Below are positions 9,522 to 15,975 of a stretch of DNA of 64,000 bases, piece after piece. Position 1 is the stretch's first letter. Each line of letters begins with the position of its first letter. The notes under the pieces were generated by a model. The model did not search any database. It was not told the origin of the DNA and worked only from the letters and a program-made list of their open reading frames with translations. The DNA is taken from NCBI RefSeq assembly GCF_012641475.1, contig NZ_JABAIL010000013.1, positions 1 through 64,000 of the forward strand, read 5' to 3'. The translations under genes were made by a program, and so were the position numbers. Origin of the DNA: Flammeovirga agarivorans. GTDB taxonomy: Bacteria > Bacteroidota > Bacteroidia > Cytophagales > Flammeovirgaceae.

Positions 9522-11009
9522 ATGAAAAGGATTTTAACAACAGCTTTAGCCGCTGTATTACTTATCGGATGTGCTAAAGAAAATCAACTTCCAAAGGAAA
9601 AAGAAATAACCGACTTAAGTTCTTCTACACCTAGTAAAGTTTCTGTATTTACTACTGCAAAAGATACAGAGCTAAAAATGTCTAATACTGGACAAAGTGA
9701 ATTTAAAAAAGCTGATCAAGCTAAAGAAAACGAAGTCTCCATCTTTATCAATCCGGAAAAGCAGTATCAAGAGTTTTTGGGAATTGGTGGTGCAATAACT
9801 GATGCCTCTGCGGAAGTATTTGCGAAGCTTTCTAAAGAAAAGCAAGAGGAATTATTGAATGCATATTATGGAGAGGACGGCATCGATTATACGATAATTA
9901 GAACTTCAATTCATAGTTGTGATTTTAGTTCTGGAAGTCATACATATGTAGAAGAAGGTGACAAAGAATTAAAAACTTTCGACATTGAGCATGACAGAAA
10001 GTATCGATTGCCAATGATTAAGAGTGCCATTAAAAAAGCTGATGAGAACCTTACTTTTTATGCCTCTCCATGGTCACCTCCGGCCTTTATGAAAGGGAAA
10101 AAAGATATGTTACAAGGAGGATCTTTACTCCCTGAATATTTTGATTCTTGGGCGAACTATTATATCAAATTTATACAAGAATATGAAAAAGAAGGTATAG
10201 ATGTTTGGGGCGTAACGATTCAAAATGAACCAATGGCTGTTCAGACTTGGGAGTCTTGTATCTACAGTGCAGAACAGGAGCGTGATTTCTTAAAAAATCA
10301 TTTAGGACCTGCATTTGAAAAAGCTGGGTTTGCAGATAAAAAGATTGTTGTATGGGATCATAATAGAGACCTAATTGTCAACAGAGCAAATACAATTTTC
10401 GGAGATCCTGAAGCTGCAAAATATGCTTGGGGTATTGGTTTTCACTGGTACGAAACTTGGGCAGGTGGGGAACCTATGTTCGATAATTTAGGCATTGTCA
10501 AAGAAAACTTTCCTGATAAGCAATTATTATTTACTGAAGGATGTAATGAAGGATTTGATGCTTCTAAATATCAGTATTGGCCTAATGCAGAACGCTATGG
10601 TAAATCGATGATCAATGATTTTAATAAAGGTACTGTAGGTTGGACAGATTGGAATATTTTATTAGACCAAAATGGCGGACCAAACCATGTAGGTAACTTC
10701 TGTTTCTCACCAATCCATGCAGATACTGATAAAAATGAATTGATATTTACACCATCATATTATTATATCGGTCACTTCTCAAAATATATTAGACCAGGAG
10801 CAAGAAGAATTAGTACTGCTGTAAGTAGAAGTGTTCTTGAAGCTACTACTTTCCTAAACACAGATGGAAGAATGGTATCTGTTGTTATGAATAGTACTGA
10901 TGAACCTATCTCATATGCAGTATATGTAGACGGCCAAGAAACTCAAGTAGAGATTCCTGCTAGAGCAATTCAAACACTTTTGTATTCAAATGACCAGAAA
11001 ACTATATAG
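9522..11009 (+). CDS. GH30 glycoside hydrolase lipoprotein
   Basis: A retaining glycoside hydrolase of family GH30 (glucosylceramidase / beta-1,6-glucanase-like), 495 aa. The lipobox LIGC places the lipidated Cys at residue 17, so it is a periplasmic or surface lipoprotein. A linker (20-70) precedes the (beta/alpha)8 barrel. The acid/base is Glu236 in TIQNEP and the nucleophile is Glu339 in FTEGCNE. A C-terminal beta-sandwich (about 430-490) is typical of GH30. The conserved opening GIGGAITDASAE is present. Its substrate is probably a beta-glucan, but the subfamily cannot be fixed by eye. It follows a DUF6377 regulator on the same strand, and a hairpin at 11085-11111 ends the unit. Confidence 0.9.
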   Translation: MKRILTTALAAVLLIGCAKENQLPKEKEITDLSSSTPSKVSVFTTAKDTELKMSNTGQSEFKKADQAKENEVSIFINPEKQYQEFLGIGGAITDASAEVFAKLSKEKQEELLNAYYGEDGIDYTIIRTSIHSCDFSSGSHTYVEEGDKELKTFDIEHDRKYRLPMIKSAIKKADENLTFYASPWSPPAFMKGKKDMLQGGSLLPEYFDSWANYYIKFIQEYEKEGIDVWGVTIQNEPMAVQTWESCIYSAEQERDFLKNHLGPAFEKAGFADKKIVVWDHNRDLIVNRANTIFGDPEAAKYAWGIGFHWYETWAGGEPMFDNLGIVKENFPDKQLLFTEGCNEGFDASKYQYWPNAERYGKSMINDFNKGTVGWTDWNILLDQNGGPNHVGNFCFSPIHADTDKNELIFTPSYYYIGHFSKYIRPGARRISTAVSRSVLEATTFLNTDGRMVSVVMNSTDEPISYAVYVDGQETQVEIPARAIQTLLYSNDQKTI

Positions 11010-11084
11010 ATTACCATAATAAGGGCAAAATAAGACTACTATAAATAAATAAAGTAGTCCAAGAAAACCTTTATTAAAATAAAA

Positions 11085-11111
11085 CCCCTTACATTAAAGT
11101 AATGTAAGGGG
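11085..11111. terminator. Terminator after the GH30 gene
   Basis: Perfect 12-bp stem (11085-11096 / 11100-11111) with a 3-nt loop. A T-rich tract begins about 6 nt later. Confidence 0.7.
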
Positions 11112-11254
11112 AGTATGTTTTTTATGATATGTTTCCATATCATTGATTCTTTACCCATATCTAATATAGGGATTCCAAGATTATTTTAGCAAATTTTTTG
11201 AATCATTTATTCAATATTAATTTTATAATCTTCAGAAAATCAAGCATAAAAAAA

Positions 11255-11276
11255 GAGCTTATTTTTCAATAAGCTC
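11255..11276 (-). terminator. Terminator of the YaaW-like gene
   Basis: Perfect 9-bp stem (11255-11263 / 11268-11276) with a 4-nt loop. On the minus strand it is followed by a run of seven T residues, 22 nt after the stop codon. Confidence 0.8.
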
Positions 11277-11298
11277 AAATTATTTATTGTAATATCTT

Positions 11299-11847
11299 TT
11301 ATTTATTCACTTTTACTACATCAGTATTATTCTGATTATTGGTCTGTTCTAACCGTAAAATACTAATATATATTACTGCTGGAACTATGGCTCTATAAAT
11401 AGGAGATGTCATTACTTCTTCATTCATTGCTTCAGCTAATAATACATCAAAAGGCATAGAATAAATCCCTGCATCTTGTATTCCTAAAGCTCTATCGTTT
11501 AATGTAAGAATTAACTCTTCTTCTAATTGTTCTGCTGTTTCAAAACCCATTATTTCAATATTCTGTACAATCATAATATCGACAAGAATATCTCTATAGT
11601 CTCTTAGGTTTTGTCTTAACAGGTCCCCAATAACATCATTTGATTGGTATTGTAATTCCAACGCAATACGGTCACTGTACTTATAATAATCTGTACCGTA
11701 GATTTCTGATTCTAATGAATTGCTCAGCCTTTCTCTCTTTCTGTAGCTTCCATCTATTTCTAATGTTAGAATATTATATAAGAACTCTAGTTGTTTATTG
11801 GAACATTGATCTAAAAACCACAGATCTGAATCAGTACGCATATTCAT
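11299..11847 (-). CDS. YaaW/UPF0174-like protein (DUF3944-type N-terminus)
   Basis: A helical cytoplasmic protein of unknown function. The start region, with R-x-D-x-D-L-x-F-L followed by a Cys and a run of Leu, resembles the DUF3944 segment found at the front of YaaW/UPF0174 proteins; the rest is a helical domain of similar size. I chose the ATG at 11847, which puts this segment at the very start. The frame stays open to a GTG at 11883 and would add 12 Lys/Asn-rich residues. It is a single gene flanked by its own terminator and by the divergent helicase gene. The family assignment rests on a short motif, so it is tentative. Confidence 0.6.
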   Translation of the reverse strand: MNMRTDSDLWFLDQCSNKQLEFLYNILTLEIDGSYRKRERLSNSLESEIYGTDYYKYSDRIALELQYQSNDVIGDLLRQNLRDYRDILVDIMIVQNIEIMGFETAEQLEEELILTLNDRALGIQDAGIYSMPFDVLLAEAMNEEVMTSPIYRAIVPAVIYISILRLEQTNNQNNTDVVKVNK

Positions 11848-12011
11848 AGAATCTTTTTTGTTATTTTTGAAGTTGAAACACACTTAATTATACTTTAAAC
11901 AATCTTAAAAGATTATTTTGTTTACGTTTGTTCATTCAGGTTAACGTATAATCACAGAATAAGATGTGTTTTTATGCATTTCACTTCTACTTTCGATCAA
12001 AATTTTAATAC

Positions 12012-13331
12012 ATGATCAAAAAGCCAAACATCGAACATATTAAAAAGCACTTAGGGTTTGAAGACTTTAATGCAATGCAGAAAGATACATTATCAGCTGC
12101 TCAGAAAAGTAACGAAATCGTTGTTCTTGCTCCAACAGGGTCTGGAAAAACAATTGCATTTCTCTTACCTATAGTCACTAGAATTGATCCTAATACAGAA
12201 GGTGTTCAATGTATTATTGTTGCTCCATCAAGGGAACTTTCTTTACAAATTGAACAGGTTTGTAAAAGTTTGGGTACAGGATTGAAAGTAAATTGTTGCT
12301 ATGGAGGACATTCCGTTAAAGTAGAAAAAAACAATTTGTCTAATCCTCCACATATATTAGTTGGAACACCAGGTAGATTAGCAGATCATATCGATCAGAA
12401 TAACTTTGATTATTCTTATGTAGAAAACCTAGTGCTGGATGAATTTGATAAAGCATTAGAGTTTGGTTTCCATAATGATATGTCATTTATCATTGAGGAA
12501 CTGAGAAGTATAGATTTTAAAATTCTCACTTCTGCAACAAAGAGTGATGAATTACCAGAGTTTACTAAAATTAAGAACCCTGAAGTAATTGACTATCTGG
12601 AAGGACAAGTACCTAAAAGACTATCATTACATGTAGTTAAAGCTCCCGGAAAAGATAAACTTTACGAACTATTAAAGCTCATCTATTTCTTAAAAGCAGA
12701 ACCGATGCTTATTTTCTGTAACCATAGAGAGGCAGTGAATCGTATTAGTGAATTGCTGAAAGAAAAAGGTGTGGCACATGAAGCTTTCCATGGCGGTCTG
12801 GATCAAGAAGAAAGAGAAAGAGCGTTAGTGAAATTTAGAAACGGCTCTGCCAATGTTTTTATCACTACAGATTTAGCAGCTAGGGGTCTTGATATTCCAA
12901 CCATCAAACATGTGGTTCATTATCAATTACCTCCAAAAGAAGATGCATTTATCCATAGAAATGGCAGAACTGCAAGGATGGAAAAAGACGGTGATGCATA
13001 TTTGGTTTTATCCGATGAGGATAACTTACCTGAATATATTGAAGATAATCCCAATGAATTAAAAGTACCTTCAGGACTAAAAGAACCACAATTACCGAAG
13101 TGGGTGACATTATATTTATCTGGTGGAAAGAAGAATAAGATAAATAAAATTGATATTGTTGGCCTGCTGATGAAGAAAGGAAAATTAGAGAAAGATCAGT
13201 TGGGATTAATAGAAGTAAAAGACTTTATTTCATTTGCGGCGGTGGATAGAAAAATAGCTTCTGAACTTTGTAACAAAGTCAACAAGGAGAGAGTGAAGAA
13301 AATTAGATTAAAAGTGGATATTGCTCGATAA
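12012..13331 (+). CDS. DEAD-box family ATP-dependent RNA helicase (DEFD box)
   Basis: An ATP-dependent RNA helicase of the DEAD-box superfamily, 439 aa, cytoplasmic, expected to unwind RNA duplexes in ribosome assembly or RNA decay. The motifs appear in order: Walker A APTGSGKT (40-47), motif Ia PSRELSLQ, Ib GTPGRL, motif II DEFD (143-146) instead of DEAD, motif III SAT (174-176), and motif VI HRNGRTAR near residue 318. The two RecA-like domains are followed by a short C-terminal extension (about 360-439) ending in a small basic module. Asp and Glu of motif II are intact, so ATPase activity is expected. A TACTTTCG sequence about 20 nt upstream could be a promoter -7 element. Confidence 0.9.
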   Translation: MIKKPNIEHIKKHLGFEDFNAMQKDTLSAAQKSNEIVVLAPTGSGKTIAFLLPIVTRIDPNTEGVQCIIVAPSRELSLQIEQVCKSLGTGLKVNCCYGGHSVKVEKNNLSNPPHILVGTPGRLADHIDQNNFDYSYVENLVLDEFDKALEFGFHNDMSFIIEELRSIDFKILTSATKSDELPEFTKIKNPEVIDYLEGQVPKRLSLHVVKAPGKDKLYELLKLIYFLKAEPMLIFCNHREAVNRISELLKEKGVAHEAFHGGLDQEERERALVKFRNGSANVFITTDLAARGLDIPTIKHVVHYQLPPKEDAFIHRNGRTARMEKDGDAYLVLSDEDNLPEYIEDNPNELKVPSGLKEPQLPKWVTLYLSGGKKNKINKIDIVGLLMKKGKLEKDQLGLIEVKDFISFAAVDRKIASELCNKVNKERVKKIRLKVDIAR

Positions 13332-13401
13332 AAAATAATTCACTGAAAACATGATATTTATAAAAAAAGATAAATAATCTTTTACATTTATTTAGAAGAT
13401 A

Positions 13402-13546
13402 TGTTCGCATTTTTGTACTTTTATATACGAAATGCGAACAGTCTCTAACTTGCTGCGAAACTTAGAGATGTGAATACTCAAATCCGCTCTCTCTTTAATC
13501 TATTTTTATTAGATCTCTAATCTCATTTTTTAATGAGTTTTTTTTT
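13402..13546 (+). ncRNA. Candidate structured RNA / leader with terminator
   Basis: This lies in a 361-bp gap (13332-13692) without an ORF. It has an 11-bp inverted repeat, TGTTCGCATTT / AAATGCGAACA (13402-13412 / 13430-13440). A second stem, TCTCTAA / TTAGAGA (13442-13448 / 13462-13468), has a right arm (13462-13469) that can pair instead with ATCTCTAA at 13513-13520. A strong terminator (13522-13546) follows. The alternative pairing immediately before a terminator looks like a riboswitch or attenuator-like leader, or a small RNA of about 100 nt. I do not recognise any known RNA family. Confidence 0.35.
13522..13546 (+). terminator. Strong intrinsic terminator without an adjacent ORF
   Basis: Perfect 6-bp stem, CTCATT (13522-13527) and AATGAG (13532-13537), with a 4-nt T loop, followed by nine T residues (13538-13546). 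It is 190 bp after the helicase stop codon and 146 bp before the next start codon. Confidence 0.8.
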
Positions 13547-13627
13547 GCCCAAATTTTCAATTTACTAAAAAATCATTGATTCAACTTTTAGGCATTTTTG
13601 TTCAACTATATCGAAGGGATACCCATC

Positions 13628-13635
13628 TACCTTTG
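13628..13635 (+). promoter_or_regulatory. Putative -7 promoter element of the hydrolase gene
   Basis: TACCTTTG matches the Bacteroidota -7 consensus TAnnTTTG exactly, 57 nt before the start codon. The nearest upstream TTTG (13597-13600) is 27 nt away, longer than usual, so the -33 element is doubtful. Confidence 0.45.
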
Positions 13636-13692
13636 TAAAAGATCAAAAACAAAAGATCTGTTTTCAGAATTTGAACTATAAATTTTAGAACT

Positions 13693-14700
13693 ATGAATGC
13701 CTTATCATCCTACCTTAATGAGACTATAAATAGCATCAATATTTTAGATAAATTTTACGCTTCATTTCTTATGTTTTGTACGAAAGAGTACAAAGGACTT
13801 AAGAAACAAAGAGCATTAAATAAATATTCAGAAAATCCCACATTAAATAACCCATCAGATATTAAGACAGAATATACTGTTATTAATACTATTAAAATTA
13901 GGTATGCTCACTATAGTAACCCTGGAAAAGAAACTATCCTATTACTCTCCCCATTACCCCAAAGTATTATAGCTTATGCACCAATTTGGAACGATTTGAT
14001 AAAAGACTATAATGTCTATGCTTACGATCTTCCTGGGTTTGGTAGAAGTGAAGGTGGTTTAGAGTTTATGACCTTCGAAGCACAAGGGCAATTTCTACAT
14101 CATTTTATTGAACATTTCAATATTAAAAAACCACATATTGTCGCTCCTGATGTCGGAATGCCAACAGCTATCTACTATACCGCTCAACATAAAAAGAATG
14201 TATCCTCTTTGATAATAGGAGACGGGCCAGCTATTAATCCGTCAAATAATGGATCTATTATTGAAAAGCTTGGTTTCTCAAAATTTTGGCAATTTCTAAT
14301 TGGAAACTTCGTTGATGCGGGTGCCTTTGTTGAAGTTGGTAATCGTTTAGGATATGTCAACTATACACCCAATTCATTTGAGCTATCTGACTATATAAAA
14401 TCTTATAAAGGAAGGCTTTCTAATCCAATAGAGTGGTTTAAGAAGTATCCTGAAAGCTTAACTACTTTAGATCCATTATTGGAAAAGGTCAGTGTTCCAA
14501 CATTAATATTTTGGGGTGAAAATGATGAGATTCTACCAAAGGATAATGGAATTAAACTTCAAAACAGAATTAATCAGAGCGAGATCAAAATTTTTAAGAA
14601 TTGTGGTCATTTCTCTTATCAAGATCAATCGGAAGAGTTTATGACAATGATTCAACATTGGTTGAACCAACAATTAGAAGGTAATAATAAGAATGATTAG
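13693..14700 (+). CDS. Alpha/beta hydrolase with Asp nucleophile
   Basis: An alpha/beta-hydrolase fold enzyme, 335 aa, cytoplasmic. The expected order is present: strand-turn region LLLSPLPQS, YDLPGFGRSEGG, nucleophile elbow APDVGMP with Asp153 instead of the common Ser, acid Asp278 (WGENDEILP) and catalytic His306 (CGHFSYQ). A cap domain lies between about 180 and 260. An Asp nucleophile is the hallmark of haloalkane or haloacid dehalogenases and epoxide hydrolases. The Trp that usually follows the Asp in haloalkane dehalogenases is Val here, so the substrate cannot be predicted. It is a single gene with its own -7 element and a terminator at 14741-14769. Confidence 0.85.
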   Translation: MNALSSYLNETINSINILDKFYASFLMFCTKEYKGLKKQRALNKYSENPTLNNPSDIKTEYTVINTIKIRYAHYSNPGKETILLLSPLPQSIIAYAPIWNDLIKDYNVYAYDLPGFGRSEGGLEFMTFEAQGQFLHHFIEHFNIKKPHIVAPDVGMPTAIYYTAQHKKNVSSLIIGDGPAINPSNNGSIIEKLGFSKFWQFLIGNFVDAGAFVEVGNRLGYVNYTPNSFELSDYIKSYKGRLSNPIEWFKKYPESLTTLDPLLEKVSVPTLIFWGENDEILPKDNGIKLQNRINQSEIKIFKNCGHFSYQDQSEEFMTMIQHWLNQQLEGNNKND

Positions 14701-14740
14701 GTAATGTAATTTGATAATATTGTATTTTTAAAGTACTCTT

Positions 14741-14769
14741 AAAAGTAGATATCTATGATGTCTACTTTT
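14741..14769. terminator. Terminator after the hydrolase gene
   Basis: Arms 14741-14753 and 14757-14769 pair over 13 bp with one wobble. A continuing T-run follows on the plus strand and an A-run occurs on the left arm, so it may work in both directions. Confidence 0.75.
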
Positions 14770-14827
14770 TTTGTTATTGAATATCAATACTATAGAATGT
14801 TTATTGATAGATAAATGATCTCATTCT

Positions 14828-14852
14828 GAGTCTTTTTATCTTTGTTACGTCT
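14828..14852 (+). promoter_or_regulatory. ECF-type promoter of the sigma factor gene
   Basis: GAGTC (14828-14832), 15 nt, then CGTCT (14848-14852), followed by AGGTGAA at 14856-14862. The same arrangement with identical spacing stands before the cysteine-rich gene (15430-15454). CGTCT is a common -10 sequence for ECF sigma factors, so this suggests autoregulation. An overlapping TATCTTTG (14837-14844) could allow basal housekeeping transcription. Confidence 0.65.
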
Positions 14853-14877
14853 ATGAGGTGAATACTTATTTTAATCT

Positions 14878-15420
14878 ATGGAGACAACAATAATTTGGAA
14901 TCAATTTAAGGCTGAGCTTTTAAACTTTATCACTTATAAGGTAAGTGATAAAATGTTAGCAGAAGATATTTTACAAGATGTTTTTATTAAGATTCATCAG
15001 AAGAGAAAATCACTCTCTGATGATAGTAAACTACATAGCTGGATTTATCAGATTACAAGAAATTCAATCATTGATTTTTATAGAAAGAAAAAGCTTTCTA
15101 CAGACTCTTTATTAGAACATTTGGAGCTTCCTGAAGAAGTTGATGATGTTGAAGAGAATATTAAAGCTTGCACAGAGTGTGTAAAACCATTTATACTAGA
15201 ATTACCCGAGAAATATAAGGATGTTCTATATAATGTCACTTATGGTAATGTTTCACAAAAGGAATATGCCATAATGAATGATCTTACATATTCAACTGTA
15301 AAAACAAGAGTTCAAAGGGGGAGAGAGCAATTAAAACATTCTTTTGAGACTTGTTGTGATGCAGTAGAAGATATCCAGGGTAATATCAGCTATAACTGTA
15401 AAAATGGTTGTAATAATTAA
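14878..15420 (+). CDS. sigZ: ECF RNA polymerase sigma factor, SigZ type, with Cys-rich tail
   Basis: An extracytoplasmic-function sigma factor of 180 aa. Region 2 (about 8-75) includes the AEDILQDVFIKIH and WIYQITRNSIIDFYR motifs that bind the core and the -10 element. Region 4 (about 105-155) ends in the helix-turn-helix YSTVKTRVQRGREQL. Six Cys are placed suggestively: a CxxC pair (98, 101) in the linker, CC at 159-160 and C174/C178 in a short C-terminal tail. No anti-sigma gene is adjacent. ECF sigma factors with Cys-rich tails (for example CorE of Myxococcus, an established copper-sensing case) sense metal directly; direct sensing here is my inference. The next gene, 74 bp downstream, encodes a 36-Cys protein and has the same promoter motif. 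Confidence 0.88.
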   Translation: METTIIWNQFKAELLNFITYKVSDKMLAEDILQDVFIKIHQKRKSLSDDSKLHSWIYQITRNSIIDFYRKKKLSTDSLLEHLELPEEVDDVEENIKACTECVKPFILELPEKYKDVLYNVTYGNVSQKEYAIMNDLTYSTVKTRVQRGREQLKHSFETCCDAVEDIQGNISYNCKNGCNN

Positions 15421-15429
15421 TTTTTTTTT

Positions 15430-15454
15430 GAGTCCTTTTTGAAAACCTCCGTCT
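15430..15454 (+). promoter_or_regulatory. ECF-type promoter of the cysteine-rich gene
   Basis: GAGTC (15430-15434), 15 nt, CGTCT (15450-15454), then AGGTGAA (15459-15465). It matches the element before the sigma factor gene in both half-sites, in spacing, and in the sequence around the likely start of transcription. It lies 10 nt after the sigma factor stop codon and 40 nt before the start codon at 15495. Confidence 0.65.
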
Positions 15455-15494
15455 CCATAGGTGAAAAGACAATCAAATTAAACCTTATTGAATC

Positions 15495-15881
15495 ATGGAA
15501 AAAGAAATAAAAAACTGTTGCGATAATAAAAACTGTACTTGCAAATGTGAAAGAGACGAGCAAGGTAACTGTGTTTGTACTTGTACTTGTGAGGATGGTA
15601 CAATATGTACATGTATTTGCAAAGACGGTAAATGTGAGTGTGAAAACTGTACTTGCGAATGCAAATGTAATGAAGATGGTTCATGTACATGCACTTGTAA
15701 ATGTAAAGACGGTAGCGAATGTACTTGTACTTGCAAAGATGGAGAATGTGATTGCGACTGTAATTGTAATGAAGAAGATTGTAAAGATGAAAATTGCTGT
15801 ACAACATCTTCAACACCTCTAGATAAAAAGGATATTAACCCTTCAGATATCTCAGGATGTTGTCCTCCTGATTGTTGCTAA
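15495..15881 (+). CDS. Extremely cysteine-rich metallothionein-like protein
   Basis: A 128-aa protein with 36 Cys (28 percent), mostly in CxC and CxCxC runs separated by acidic D-G turns. The pattern, roughly C-x-D-G-x-x-C-x-C-x-C, repeats about five times between residues 8 and 95. A Ser/Thr/Asp spacer (about 103-119) and a terminal CCPPDCC follow. There is no signal peptide or membrane helix, so it is probably cytoplasmic. Abundant Cys with Lys, Asp and Glu and almost no aromatic residues is what metal-thiolate proteins such as metallothioneins look like. I know of no bacterial family it fits exactly. It follows the SigZ-type gene with a matching promoter, so it is the likely target. Repeats make overlapping frames open; those are shadows. 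Confidence 0.85.
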   Translation: MEKEIKNCCDNKNCTCKCERDEQGNCVCTCTCEDGTICTCICKDGKCECENCTCECKCNEDGSCTCTCKCKDGSECTCTCKDGECDCDCNCNEEDCKDENCCTTSSTPLDKKDINPSDISGCCPPDCC

Positions 15882-15906
15882 GGTATAATGCCATAATCAT
15901 TTCGTA

Positions 15907-15958
15907 AATTAAAAAGCGACCATTCCATATGTAATTATGAAATGGTCGCTTTTTAATT
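15907..15958. terminator. Strong bidirectional terminator
   Basis: Arms 15907-15929 and 15936-15958 pair over 23 positions with one wobble and a 6-nt loop. A- and T-rich ends serve both the cysteine-rich gene and the converging nuclease operon. Confidence 0.9.
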
Positions 15959-15975
15959 TAATATAGATCAATTCA

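Noticed and set aside
13402-13546. Possible 6S RNA
   Set aside because: There is no single long rod with a central bubble and no pairing of the two ends.
15495-15800. Repeats looked at first like a minisatellite or CRISPR-like array
   Set aside because: Units are degenerate, not separated by unique spacers, and keep one reading frame with conserved Cys codons; there are no cas genes.
15485-15822. Open frames on both strands overlapping the Cys-rich gene
   Set aside because: The short-period codon repeats keep all frames open. Only the plus-strand frame starting at 15495 has a sensible composition, a promoter and a terminator.
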